Below are positions 10,495 through 19,113 of a stretch of DNA of 64,000 bases, one piece after another (within the stretch, counting starts at the first letter, position 1; each line of letters starts with the position of its first letter). The position numbers and the translations under genes are program-made. Under the pieces are notes generated by a model, which saw nothing but the letters and a program-made list of their open reading frames with translations, was not told the DNA's origin and did no database searches. Source of the stretch: JAWCQZ01 sp038869515 [NCBI: Halobacteria archaeon] (GTDB lineage: Archaea; Halobacteriota; Syntropharchaeia; JACQPP01); the NCBI GenBank assembly GCA_038869515.1, contig JAWCQZ010000002.1, positions 124,001-188,000 on the forward strand, given 5' to 3'.

Positions 10495-10962
10495 TCAAAT
10501 ATGGAACTGGGTGCTCCTCCACTCGTCGTAGAACTTCCGGAAGTCGGCGCAGGCGCGGACCAGGTCGGTCCCGATGCCGAGGTAGTGCTTCAGGGGATGG
10601 CGCCCGGGGAGCGGCTCGTAGTGCCCCGTCACGGCGTAGCCCAGGGGCACGGGCATCACCCGGAAGTGGTACTGGTTCCGGCCGTCCCGGATGCGGCACG
10701 AGAGGACCTGCCGCCCGTGGTCGTTGCGGTCGATGGTCTGGAAGAGGTGGTCGAAGTCGGCCCGGCCCCCGATGCGCCCGGCCATGAAGCGGAACGCCTC
10801 CCTCAGGTCGCCGGGGCTGTCCCGGACGACCAGGCAGGAGGGGCTCTCGTGGGGGTTGTTCAGGCGGCGCCGGAGGAAGGTCCCAAGGGAGAAGTGGCGC
10901 CGCTCGACGTAGGCCATCAGAGGAATCGCAAGGGCGAGCCCAATCCACGCCGTCTCCATCAT
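10495..10962 (-). CDS. Hypothetical protein with N-terminal membrane segment
   Basis: About 155 aa; no family recognised. Residues 3-20 (ETAWIGLALAIPLMAYV) form one hydrophobic segment, followed by a basic stretch (RRHFSLGTFLRRRL) and a soluble alpha/beta-like domain rich in Arg, His and aromatic residues. Codons at 10965 (GTG), 10962 and 10959 (ATG) could all start it; a GTTTATC box at 10981-10987 favours one of the two ATGs. It ends just before the Kae1 promoter, whose TATA box overlaps its stop codon. Confidence 0.6.
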   Translation of the reverse strand: MMETAWIGLALAIPLMAYVERRHFSLGTFLRRRLNNPHESPSCLVVRDSPGDLREAFRFMAGRIGGRADFDHLFQTIDRNDHGRQVLSCRIRDGRNQYHFRVMPVPLGYAVTGHYEPLPGRHPLKHYLGIGTDLVRACADFRKFYDEWRSTQFHI

Positions 10963-11054
10963 CACTATGTTGTTCCCGGAGATAAACCCGGTTTCCCCGG
11001 AGCCCGAAGAGGGAATGGGGAAAAGCGGTCACGGGAGCCGTGGAGAACCGCCAT

Positions 11055-11086
11055 CTTTATCTACAAGCACTAACCGAAAGTTAGTG
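11055..11086 (+). promoter_or_regulatory. TATA box plus perfect 7-bp inverted repeat before the HEYLH gene
   Basis: A CTTTATCT box (11055-11062) is followed by CACTAAC-CGAAA-GTTAGTG (11068-11086), a perfect inverted repeat ending one base before the ATG at 11088. It lies where polymerase would start, so it could be a repressor operator; in RNA it would be a 5' hairpin. Confidence 0.6.
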
Positions 11087-11087
11087 A

Positions 11088-11588
11088 ATGGAACCCGGTT
11101 TCTCCGAGAGGCTGGAACGGGCCGGGGACCTCGCCGACATCTACGAACTGGTGAAGGAGGCGGCGCGCGTCTCTATCGGCCGCGAGCGGGGCGGGCTGAT
11201 GCTGGCCCTGGCCGACCTCGGGAACCACCCCCGCGGCTTCCTGGGCGCCTTCTACCCTCTCGACTCCAACGCCATCGTGATGAACCGCGTCCCGCTCGCG
11301 CGCATCCAGGCGACGCGGCCCGAGCTCTACAAGCCCTACGTCTTCATGGTCCTGCTCCACGAGTACCTCCACGCCCTCCGCTTCCACGACGAGGAGCAGA
11401 CCCGCATCCAGACCTACCGCATCTGCCGCGCCGTCCTCGGCGAGGAGAGCCCGGCGACCCGGATGGCGCTCGACCCGCTGCGGTACTTCCCGAACCTCGT
11501 CTTCCCCGACGCGGCGTGGAGCCCCGACATCACCCGGTTCGAGATTGTGCCGGGATTTGACAGATCGAGTGCGAGTTACATTCGCTGA
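11088..11588 (+). CDS. Small HExxH-containing protein (putative metallopeptidase-like)
   Basis: 166 aa. The segment LLHEYLHALRFHDE (about residues 86-99) contains a zincin-type HExxH motif, with a further His four residues on. The preceding helix is hydrophobic (YVFMVLLHEYLH), as in minimal gluzincins. I do not recognise a named family. No signal peptide or membrane segment is visible, so it is probably cytoplasmic. A protease role is inference from the motif; a non-peptidase metal protein is possible. The start is fixed by the promoter with its inverted repeat. Confidence 0.6.
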   Translation: MEPGFSERLERAGDLADIYELVKEAARVSIGRERGGLMLALADLGNHPRGFLGAFYPLDSNAIVMNRVPLARIQATRPELYKPYVFMVLLHEYLHALRFHDEEQTRIQTYRICRAVLGEESPATRMALDPLRYFPNLVFPDAAWSPDITRFEIVPGFDRSSASYIR

Positions 11589-11607
11589 GTCTTTTCGAAT
11601 ACGCCCG

Positions 11608-12987
11608 CTAATCGCGGGCGAGGCTCTTTGCGATCCGGACGGCCGCCGATGCGACCCCGGTCGCCGTCTCCCCGAGCAGCACCGCCATCGGCTCCTTCCC
11701 CCAGTCTCCCCGGTGGTAGAACAGGTCGGGCACCCTCCCCCCGTGGTTCCGGATCGCCTCCTCGGTCCCCCAGGCGATGGTCCGGTTCTCCACCCGCTTC
11801 ACCTCGGCGGGCTCGCTCCGGCGGTCGTAGGTCGAGACCGAGAGCCCGAGGGCCCGCGCGGCCCGGACCACATCGTCCCCCATGCGGAGATTCATCCCCG
11901 CCCGCATGCGGGGGTCGGACCTCATGGCGGTCAAGACGGCGGTCGCGACGTGGTGGGAGGCGCCGAACTCGGGCCAGCCGGAGGCCTTCACTCCGCGGGC
12001 CTTGCGGCCCATTTTGACGATGCGCCCCGGAATCCCGGCGACCTCCTCGACCGACGACGCCCACGGCAGGGCCATCACGACCGAAATCTGCGCCTCGGGA
12101 GCCAGCGAGGCGGCCAGCGGCTCCGCCTCCAGGAGGCGCGCCGCCAGGGACACTTCCCGGAGGACGCGGCCCCGCTCCGCCTCCCGGTGGAGCCACGCCG
12201 CCGGGTTCGCGGGGCCGTGGCCGCTTCCGAGGGGGAGGCCGGCCCGGACGGCGAGGGTCACGAACTCCTTGGCCACGGCGACGGCGTCGGGGACGGCCGC
12301 GCCCTTCGCCAGTTCCGCGGCAATGGCCGACGCGAAGGCGCAGCCGGTCCCGTGGGTGGCCAGCGTCGCTTCGCGGGGCGCGGGGTAGAGGCGAGTCTTG
12401 CCCCGGTGGAAAAGGACGTCCACCGCATCCGGGGTCCGCAGGTGCCCCCCCTTGACCACCACCGCCCCGGGGCCGAGGCGGGCGATGGAGCGGGCCGCCG
12501 CCCGCGCCTGCTCGAGAGTCCGGACTCTGCGGCCGGCGAGGGCCTCCGCCTCGGGGATGTTGGGGGTCAACACCGCGGCCAGGGGAAGAATCTCCCGGAT
12601 GAGCGATTCGCGGGCCTCCTCCTGGAGAAGCGAGTCGCCGCTCTTGGCCACCATGACCGGGTCCACCACCACCGGGGCCCGGATGCGGCGCAACTCGCCG
12701 GCCACGGCCTCGATGACGGGGGCGGTGTGGAGCATGCCGGTCTTCACCGCGTCCACCCCGATGTCCTCGACCACCGCGCGAATCTGCGCCCGGACCACCG
12801 CCGGGGGCACGCCGTGAACCGCCGCGACCCGCCGCGTGTCCTGGGCCGTGACGGTGGTCACCGCGCTCATGCCGAAGACGCCGAGGGCCGCGAAAGTCTT
12901 GAGGTCGGCCTGGATGCCCGCCCCGCCCCCGGAGTCGGAGCCGGCGATGGCGAGGACGCGGGGTATTGCAGCGCTCTTCGATTTCAC
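11608..12987 (-). CDS. thiDN: ThiD-ThiN fusion: HMP(-P) kinase / thiamine-phosphate synthase
   Basis: 459 aa. ThiD (about 1-265) phosphorylates hydroxymethylpyrimidine; AIAGSDSGGGAGIQAD is the substrate-binding start, and GTGCAFASAIAAELA is the anion-hole region. ThiN (about 270-459) is the archaeal ThiE replacement that joins HMP-PP and thiazole phosphate; it has the ISVVMALP, FGASHHVATAV and MNLRMGDDVV blocks. The GTG start overlaps the permease stop (GTGA), so the two genes are co-translated. The upstream open frame inside the permease gene is spurious. Confidence 0.93.
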   Translation of the reverse strand: MKSKSAAIPRVLAIAGSDSGGGAGIQADLKTFAALGVFGMSAVTTVTAQDTRRVAAVHGVPPAVVRAQIRAVVEDIGVDAVKTGMLHTAPVIEAVAGELRRIRAPVVVDPVMVAKSGDSLLQEEARESLIREILPLAAVLTPNIPEAEALAGRRVRTLEQARAAARSIARLGPGAVVVKGGHLRTPDAVDVLFHRGKTRLYPAPREATLATHGTGCAFASAIAAELAKGAAVPDAVAVAKEFVTLAVRAGLPLGSGHGPANPAAWLHREAERGRVLREVSLAARLLEAEPLAASLAPEAQISVVMALPWASSVEEVAGIPGRIVKMGRKARGVKASGWPEFGASHHVATAVLTAMRSDPRMRAGMNLRMGDDVVRAARALGLSVSTYDRRSEPAEVKRVENRTIAWGTEEAIRNHGGRVPDLFYHRGDWGKEPMAVLLGETATGVASAAVRIAKSLARD

Positions 12988-14300
12988 GGCGTCCTCTCCC
13001 CTCGGGCCAGGACCCAGTACAGGCCCGCCGAGGCCGCGAAGGATGGCAGGGAGGAGCCCAGGGACCCGGCCGACGCGGACAACACCGCGACCGGCGCCAG
13101 AAGGGGCAGGGTCGTGGTCAGGAGGTAGAGCAGCGCCCCCGCGCCCCACGCGGCGAAGGCGGGCCGCCGGAGCCCCCGGGAGTGGGGCGGGGAGCCGTCG
13201 AGAACCGCCCGGGGCTCGTAGGGCCGCTTCAGGACGTAGAGGTCCACCAGGAGCACGCCGAAGATGGGGATGAAGAGCGAGCCGATGGCGATGATGAAGA
13301 GTTCGTAGGTGACGAAGAGGCCGAGGGAGTCCACCGCGACGGCTGCGGCGGCGCAGAGGCCTCCCACGACCGCCGCGAGCAGGTGCTGGCGCGCCTTGGG
13401 GCGGAGGTTCTGGAGGCTGAGGACGGAACCGTAGAGATCGGCCCACGCCTCGTCGGTTTCGTAGGTCACGAGGAGGGCGAGGACCAGCGCCCCCGCAGGC
13501 AGGACGAGGAGGGCCGCCCCGATGTCAGCCCCGCCGGTGGTCTTGAACAGGAGGAACCCGAGGGTGAAGGTGACGACGTTGAGCAGGAAGTAACCGGCGA
13601 AAGTCCCCCAGGAGGCCCGGGAGCTCCGGGCGAAGCGGCCGTAGTCGGCGGCGAGGGGCATCCAGGAGAGGGGGAGGACTAGGACCAGGTCCACGGCCAG
13701 GGCGAAGCCCATGGCGTCGGCCCCCCGCTCTCCCCACCGCTCTCCGGCTCCGGGCTGGAGGGCCGCGGCCACCATGAGATAGAGGGCGGCGCCGTAGGCG
13801 ACCCAGATGGAGAACTTCTTCATCCATGTCTTGATGACCGCCTGGGGCCCGCCGACGGTCATGAGGATGACGACGGCGCCGAAGAGCGCGACGAGCCCGA
13901 GGAGGACCTCCTTCCCGCCGCCGACCAGCTGGCTCGTGAGCAGCGCCATGATGTAGATTTCGAGCACGGTCCAGCCGACCAGCTGGAAGACGTTGAGGCC
14001 GGTGGGGAGGAGGGAGCCGCGGACCCCGAAGGCGCCCCGGAGCAGGGCCATCGTGGGGAGGGGGCAGCGGGCCGCCGCGGCGCTCACCAGGGCGAGGGGG
14101 ACGCAGCCCGCGGCCGAACCGACCACGATGGCGGCGAGAGCGGAGGGGCCGTCCATCGAGGCGAGGAAACCGCCGGTGGTGAGGACCAGCAGGCCGAAGG
14201 CGAGGCCCGACCAGAGGATGAAGAGGTCGAATCCGCCCAGGGTCCGGTGCTCGTCCGGGACCGGCTCTATGCCCCAGGCGGGGGGAAGGTTGAGAGCCAT
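12984..14300 (-). CDS. cytX: NCS1-family permease, probable hydroxymethylpyrimidine/thiamine-precursor transporter
   Basis: 438 aa with about 12 membrane helices and the NCS1 (purine-cytosine permease) layout: a Pro/Trp-rich start (PPAWGIEPVP), then helix 1 with LWSGLAFG, and the MPLAADYGRFAR loop. Coupling to thiDN points to import of HMP or a related pyrimidine for thiamine salvage, the usual role of CytX-type members; the exact substrate is inference. The ATG at 14300 is chosen because the TATA box and inverted repeat lie immediately upstream. Confidence 0.82.
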   Translation of the reverse strand: MALNLPPAWGIEPVPDEHRTLGGFDLFILWSGLAFGLLVLTTGGFLASMDGPSALAAIVVGSAAGCVPLALVSAAAARCPLPTMALLRGAFGVRGSLLPTGLNVFQLVGWTVLEIYIMALLTSQLVGGGKEVLLGLVALFGAVVILMTVGGPQAVIKTWMKKFSIWVAYGAALYLMVAAALQPGAGERWGERGADAMGFALAVDLVLVLPLSWMPLAADYGRFARSSRASWGTFAGYFLLNVVTFTLGFLLFKTTGGADIGAALLVLPAGALVLALLVTYETDEAWADLYGSVLSLQNLRPKARQHLLAAVVGGLCAAAAVAVDSLGLFVTYELFIIAIGSLFIPIFGVLLVDLYVLKRPYEPRAVLDGSPPHSRGLRRPAFAAWGAGALLYLLTTTLPLLAPVAVLSASAGSLGSSLPSFAASAGLYWVLARGERTP

Positions 14301-14305
14301 GATTC

Positions 14306-14332
14306 CTCGGTTATAAAACCGAGTGATAAAAA
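14306..14332 (-). promoter_or_regulatory. Promoter with perfect inverted repeat controlling the thiamine-salvage operon
   Basis: On the minus strand a TTTTTATC box (14325-14332) lies 28 bases before the permease ATG. Between them is CTCGGTT-4 nt-AACCGAG (14306-14323), a perfect 7-bp inverted repeat directly over the expected start point. Such placement suits a repressor operator. Archaeal ThiN-domain regulators (ThiR) that sense thiamine phosphates are known, but whether one binds here is inference. Confidence 0.65.
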
Positions 14333-14411
14333 GCCGTCGGAGCCGCAAGCCCGAGGCGCTCCCCGCTGCGCCTCCTTCGTGGTCACCGGGTTCTCCCGGG
14401 GGGCGGCCCTC

Positions 14412-14464
14412 GCGGAACCCGCCCGAAGCGACCGCGAAGCGCGAGCGGAGGGCAGGGTTCCGCG
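14412..14464 (+). repeat. Dispersed palindromic repeat, copy B (core)
   Basis: GCGGAACCC ... GGGTTCCGC arms with an inner GCGAAGCGC-type hairpin. The match with copy C continues past the core through GCGCCATAAT. It sits between the divergent permease and NnrE/NnrD genes. No direct duplication of flanking bases was evident by eye. Confidence 0.75.
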
Positions 14465-14577
14465 CCATAATTTCCTTTCGCAAGAGCGGCAGGAGGTCTG
14501 TAGAGCCATAAACCGGCAGCGAACCCCGGCAAGGGCGCCGAGCAACCCTTATGGCGGCCCGCCGCCGACCCTCCAAC

Positions 14578-16059
14578 ATGGCCTCCCAACCGCAGGCGGA
14601 AATCACCTCCCGCGAGATGGCCGCCCTCGACGCCAACTGCGAGTTTTACGGCTTGAGCCGCCTGCAGTTGATGGAGAACGCCGGGGCCGCCGTGGCCCGC
14701 CGCATCCGGGCGCGGTTCCCGAAGCCCAAACCGGTGGTCGTCCTCTGCGGCCCGGGGAACAACGGCGGCGACGGCTTCGTCGCGGCCCGGAAACTGCTGG
14801 CGTCGGGCCGGGGCTACAAAGTGCGGGTCCTCCTGCTGGTCCCGCCGAAAGACCTGCGGACCCCCGAGGCCCGGAAGAACTACGATGCCCTCGTCAACGC
14901 CGGAGTCACGGTGGAACCGGTCTCGAACCCGAAGGACCTGCCCGACCTCGGCGGGTCCGTCGTCGTGGACGCCCTCTTCGGGACCGGGGTCCGCGGAACC
15001 ATCCGCGAGCCCCACGCCACCGCGATGCGGTTAATGAATTCGGCCCGCCGCCGTGGCGGGTTCGTGGTGGCGGTGGATGTTCCGAGCGGGGTGGACCCCG
15101 ACACCGGAAAAGCGGGGCTGAAGGTCGAGGCGGATTTGGTGGTGACGTTCCACAGGCGCAAGCCGGGCATCCGCCGATTCCGGGGCGAGGTGGCGGTGGC
15201 CGACATCGGCATCCCGGAGGGGATGGAGCACCTCACCGGTCCCGGCGACCTCCTGCTGCTTCCGGAGCGGAGCCGCGCGAGCCACAAGGGGATGAACGGC
15301 CGGGTCCTGGTGGTGGGGGGCGGGCCCTACCACGGCGCCCCGGCGCTCGCGGGGCTCGCGGCGCTCAGAGCGGGGGCCGATGTGGCGACCGTCGCCGTTC
15401 CCGAGGCCATCGAGTCCGCGGTCCGGAAGGTCTCGCCCAACCTGCAGGTGGTCGGGCTGCCCGGCAAGGTCCTGGGACCGCAGCACCTCCCCGCGATTCT
15501 CCAATGGCTGAAGCGCCATGACATCCTCTCCATCGGCTCGGGCCTCGGGAGGGACCCGGGGAGCCTGAAGACGGCTCGCGCCCTGTTGCGGAGAGCGAGG
15601 AAGGCGGTGGTGGACGGCGAAGCGCTCGTGCCCGGCCTGGTCCGGGGGCGCTTCATCCTCACCCCCCACACCGGGGAGATTTCGCGCCTCCTGGGAAGGA
15701 AGGTGAGCCTCACCGACAGCGCCGGGCGGCTGAAGGCGGCCCGGGAGGCGCACCGAAGGACCGGCGCGGCGGTGCTCCTGAAGGGGCCGGAGGATGTGAT
15801 TGTGGACGGAGAGCGCTGGAAAGTCAACAGAATCCACAATTCGGGGATGACTGTCGGGGGGACCGGCGACGTCCTCGCCGGGGTCTGCGCGGCCTTCTAC
15901 GCCAAGGTGGCCGACCCCTTCCACGCGGCGTGCGCGGCGGCCTACGTCAGCGGGGCGGCGGGCAACCTGGCACTGGAGGAGATGGGGTATGGGTTCCTGG
16001 CCACCGATGTCGCCCGAAAGATTCCCCACGCGATTCGAGAGGCGAAAAACGGCACGTAG
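14578..16059 (+). CDS. nnrE-nnrD: Bifunctional NAD(P)H-hydrate epimerase / ADP-dependent dehydratase
   Basis: 493 aa. Repairs hydrated NAD(P)H. The N-terminal epimerase (YjeF_N, about 1-215) shows LMENAG, VVLCGPGNNGGDGFVAAR and VDALFGTG. The C-terminal ribokinase-like dehydratase (about 225-493) shows KGMNGRVLVVGGG, LTPHTGEISRLLG and the catalytic GMTVGGTGDVLAG block. I prefer the ATG at 14578 over 14551 because a CCTTATGG box (14547-14554) lies 28 bases before it. Family length is about 490-510 aa, so it is intact. Confidence 0.93.
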   Translation: MASQPQAEITSREMAALDANCEFYGLSRLQLMENAGAAVARRIRARFPKPKPVVVLCGPGNNGGDGFVAARKLLASGRGYKVRVLLLVPPKDLRTPEARKNYDALVNAGVTVEPVSNPKDLPDLGGSVVVDALFGTGVRGTIREPHATAMRLMNSARRRGGFVVAVDVPSGVDPDTGKAGLKVEADLVVTFHRRKPGIRRFRGEVAVADIGIPEGMEHLTGPGDLLLLPERSRASHKGMNGRVLVVGGGPYHGAPALAGLAALRAGADVATVAVPEAIESAVRKVSPNLQVVGLPGKVLGPQHLPAILQWLKRHDILSIGSGLGRDPGSLKTARALLRRARKAVVDGEALVPGLVRGRFILTPHTGEISRLLGRKVSLTDSAGRLKAAREAHRRTGAAVLLKGPEDVIVDGERWKVNRIHNSGMTVGGTGDVLAGVCAAFYAKVADPFHAACAAAYVSGAAGNLALEEMGYGFLATDVARKIPHAIREAKNGT

Positions 16060-16248
16060 GGTATGACCGGGGGCGTGCCGAGAGACGCCGTCACCCCGGC
16101 AAATCGGGAGCCGCGGGGACCGCCGAACCTCTCCGGGGTGCTGGCGGCGAGACCGGCGTGGAATAACTGCCGGAATCTCCCAGGGGGAATTGGGGAGGCC
16201 CATGTCCACCGTCCACCGGAAGAACCGCCGGTCCCCGGAGGCACCGGC

Positions 16249-16383
16249 GTGACCCGCTGCTCCATCTGCGGCCGCTTCGCGAGGAAGGCCAAGCGCCTCC
16301 TCCTCGACGACCACTGGCGAACCCTCTGCCCGAAGTGCCACGCCTCGGTCACGGGGGCGGACGAGAGGGCGGTGGTGGCGTGA
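16249..16383 (+). CDS. Putative small zinc-ribbon protein
   Basis: About 44 aa from a GTG. It contains CSICG and CPKC (CxxC pairs about 24 residues apart) with a basic middle, a zinc-ribbon pattern. The frame stays open upstream to 16063, but that part looks non-coding in composition. A 16-codon ORF (ATG at 16202) ends in a TGA overlapping this GTG, which could allow reinitiation. No family assigned; start uncertain. Confidence 0.45.
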   Translation: MTRCSICGRFARKAKRLLLDDHWRTLCPKCHASVTGADERAVVA

Positions 16384-16413
16384 CGCACTCCCTCCGAGCG
16401 CCTTCCCAAGAAC

Positions 16414-16422
16414 GTTTTTAAC
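16414..16422 (+). promoter_or_regulatory. TATA box of valS
   Basis: GTTTTTAAC is centred 25 bases before the valS ATG at 16443, implying a leaderless mRNA. Confidence 0.65.
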
Positions 16423-16442
16423 ATTCGGAACGGCAGGGCTTG

Positions 16443-19070
16443 ATGCCCTCCCCGAAGCCCCTCCCGAAGTCCTACGCCCCCGGCCCCCTCGAAAAGAAGT
16501 GGTCCTCCCGCTGGAAATCCTCCAACCTCTACCGCTGGAACGTGAAATCGAAGAGGCCTATCTTCTCCATCGACACGCCCCCGCCCTACCCTTCCGGCGA
16601 GTTCCACCTGGGCAACGCCCTGAACTGGTTCTGCATGGACTTCACGGCCCGCTACAAGCGGATGCGGGGGTTCGAGGTCTTCTTCCCCCAGGGGTGGGAC
16701 TGCCACGGGCTGCCGACCGAGGTGGCGGTCGAGAAGCGGGACAACATCCGGAAGGGGGACGTCCCCCGCGACGAGTTCCGGAGGCGGTGCATCGGTCTGA
16801 CCCTCGAGAACATCCGCAACATGAAGCGGGCGATGCTCCGGCTGGGTCTCTCGACCGACTGGAGCGAGGAGTATCGCACCATGGACCCCTCCTACTGGGT
16901 CAACACCCAGCGCTCCTTCGTGCGGCTCCGGAAGAAGGGGCTCATCTACCGCGGGGCCCACCCGGTGGACTGGTGCCCGAGGTGCCAGACCGCCATCGCC
17001 CACGCCGAAGTGGAGTATGACGACCGGAACACCCACCTGAACACCATCCTGTTCGGAGGGCCCGACGGGACGAGGATTCCGATTGCCACCACGCGGCCCG
17101 AACTCCTCGGGGCATGCCAGGCCGTGGCGGTCCACCCGGAGGACGCCCGGAACCGGGCGCTCATCGGCAAGAAACTGCGGGTCCCACTCCACGGCAAGGA
17201 GGTCCCGGTGCTCGCCGACGAGGCGGTGGACCCAGACTTCGGAACCGGCATCGTGATGATTTGCACCTTCGGCGACCGGACCGACGTGCGGTGGGTCCAG
17301 AAGCACAAACTCCCGGTGACGACCCTGCTTGACGATGCGGGCCGCATGGTCCCCGCGGCCGGGAAATACGCAGGCCTGGAGGTCAAGGAGGCGCGGAGGG
17401 CCGTCCTGGCCGATTTGCAGGCGGCCGGGCTTGTGGCGAAGGTCGAGCAGATTTCGCAGTCGGTCGGCATCTGCTGGAGGTGCAAGACCCCGGTCGAAAT
17501 CCTGCCACGGGAGCAGTGGTTCATGGATGTCACCTCCTGGCGCGACCGCATCCTTGCCGAGCACCGGAAGGTCAAGTGGATCCCGGAGGCCATGGCCGAG
17601 CGCCTGGAAACCTGGGCCAAGGCGATGGAGTGGGACTGGGTCATCTCCCGCCAGCGCATCTTCGCGACCCCCATCCCGGCGTGGACCTGCGCGAAGTGCG
17701 GCGAGGTCCGGGTGGCCGAAGAATCTGAGCTGCCGGTCGACCCGACCCGCAAGAAGCCAAAAGAGTCCTGCCGGAAATGCGGCGCCCCCGAGTGGAGGGG
17801 GGAGACCGACGTTTTCGACACCTGGATGGACTCCTCGGTGACCATCCTCAACCACGCGGGCTGGCCCGATGTGAAGAGCGCGCGGTTCAAGCGGCTCTTC
17901 CCGGCCACCCTCCAGCAGAACGGGACCGACATCATCCGGACCTGGGACTACTACCTCCTGGTCCGCCACCTCGCTCTCCTCGGCCGCGCCCCCTACCGGA
18001 CCGTGGCCATCAACGGGATGGTCACCGGCTCCGACGGCAAGAAGATGTCCAAGAGCGCGGGGAACTACGTCTCGCCCCACGTCGTCCTCGACAAGTATGG
18101 CGCCGACGCCCTCCGCCAGTGGGCCGCCCTCGGGGGCGCTCTCGGCTCCGACATCGCCTATCAGGAGAAGGAGGTGGTCGCAGGACACCGGTTTTTGCAG
18201 AAACTCTGGAACGTCCTGCGGTTTGCCCAGCCCCACGCCCTCCCCCATCCGCGCGCGAAGTTGCGGGACGCCGACCTCTGGCTCTTGAAGACGCTGAAGG
18301 AGACGGTGGCCGAGGTCACCCGGGCGATGGAGGGCTACCAGTTCGACCGCGCGTTCCGCGCCATCCGGACCTGGGCGTGGGAGGTCCTCGCCGACGAGTA
18401 CGTCGAACTGGTGAAGTGGCGCCTCTACGGCTCCGACAGGGCGGCCCGGGAGGCCGCCGAGCACACCCTCCACGCCGCCCTCGACGCGCTCGCCCGCCTC
18501 CTGGCCCCGTTCGTCCCCTTCTTCGCAGAGGAGATGTTCCACCACCTCCCCGGCGCCCGGGGGTCGGTCCACACCTCCTCCTGGCCCGCGGCACCGAAGG
18601 GGGCCCTGCCCCCCCGCCGGGCGGAGGCCGGAGCCAGGACCCAGGGCGTCGTCGCCGAAATCCGCCGGTGGAAGGCGGCCCACGGATTGCCGCTGAACGC
18701 GCCGGTGGAGTCCATCCGGGTCTACGCCGAGGGGCCCGTGGACCGCGAAGAGGTGGCCGGGGCCACGAGGTGCGCGGTGGAGTTCCTGCCGGGAGCCCCG
18801 CCGGTGGAGCGGACCGTCAAGTCGGTGACGCCGCGCGCCGCAGCCCTGGGCCGCCTCTTCCGGGAGAAGACTCCCTCGGTCCTTGAGGCCCTCCGGGGCG
18901 TCGAGGCGGCCCGCTGGCCCTCCCTGCTGGAGGGCTCCGGCCCCCTGCGGCTGGGAGAGTTCGAGGTCCCCCGGGAAGCCCTCCATGTGGAGGAGGCCTC
19001 CACGCTCCGCGGCGCCCCGGTGGAGGTCCGCCGGATGCGGGGCGCGACCGTGGTCTTCCCGAACGCCTAA
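16443..19070 (+). CDS. valS: Valyl-tRNA synthetase
   Basis: 875 aa class I synthetase charging tRNA-Val. The HIGH-type motif is HLGN (55-58) within PPPYPSGEFHLGNAL, and KMSKS is at 534-538. The connective editing domain includes ATTRPELLGACQAVAVHP. Zinc-binding CxxC pairs (CPRC, CWRC, CAKC, CRKC) are archaeal/eukaryal-like. The anticodon-binding helical domain follows (about 590-740) with a shortened C-terminal end. A TTG three bases upstream is possible but TATA spacing fits the ATG. Confidence 0.95.
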   Translation: MPSPKPLPKSYAPGPLEKKWSSRWKSSNLYRWNVKSKRPIFSIDTPPPYPSGEFHLGNALNWFCMDFTARYKRMRGFEVFFPQGWDCHGLPTEVAVEKRDNIRKGDVPRDEFRRRCIGLTLENIRNMKRAMLRLGLSTDWSEEYRTMDPSYWVNTQRSFVRLRKKGLIYRGAHPVDWCPRCQTAIAHAEVEYDDRNTHLNTILFGGPDGTRIPIATTRPELLGACQAVAVHPEDARNRALIGKKLRVPLHGKEVPVLADEAVDPDFGTGIVMICTFGDRTDVRWVQKHKLPVTTLLDDAGRMVPAAGKYAGLEVKEARRAVLADLQAAGLVAKVEQISQSVGICWRCKTPVEILPREQWFMDVTSWRDRILAEHRKVKWIPEAMAERLETWAKAMEWDWVISRQRIFATPIPAWTCAKCGEVRVAEESELPVDPTRKKPKESCRKCGAPEWRGETDVFDTWMDSSVTILNHAGWPDVKSARFKRLFPATLQQNGTDIIRTWDYYLLVRHLALLGRAPYRTVAINGMVTGSDGKKMSKSAGNYVSPHVVLDKYGADALRQWAALGGALGSDIAYQEKEVVAGHRFLQKLWNVLRFAQPHALPHPRAKLRDADLWLLKTLKETVAEVTRAMEGYQFDRAFRAIRTWAWEVLADEYVELVKWRLYGSDRAAREAAEHTLHAALDALARLLAPFVPFFAEEMFHHLPGARGSVHTSSWPAAPKGALPPRRAEAGARTQGVVAEIRRWKAAHGLPLNAPVESIRVYAEGPVDREEVAGATRCAVEFLPGAPPVERTVKSVTPRAAALGRLFREKTPSVLEALRGVEAARWPSLLEGSGPLRLGEFEVPREALHVEEASTLRGAPVEVRRMRGATVVFPNA

Positions 19071-19113
19071 TCCCCGGGAAAGACCATATTGGGGCAGGGG
19101 GAGAACGGGTTCC

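Noticed and set aside
14383-15015. Minus-strand ORF that includes repeat copy B
   Set aside because: Antisense to the NnrE/NnrD gene; its end is simply the open frame of the GC-rich repeat.
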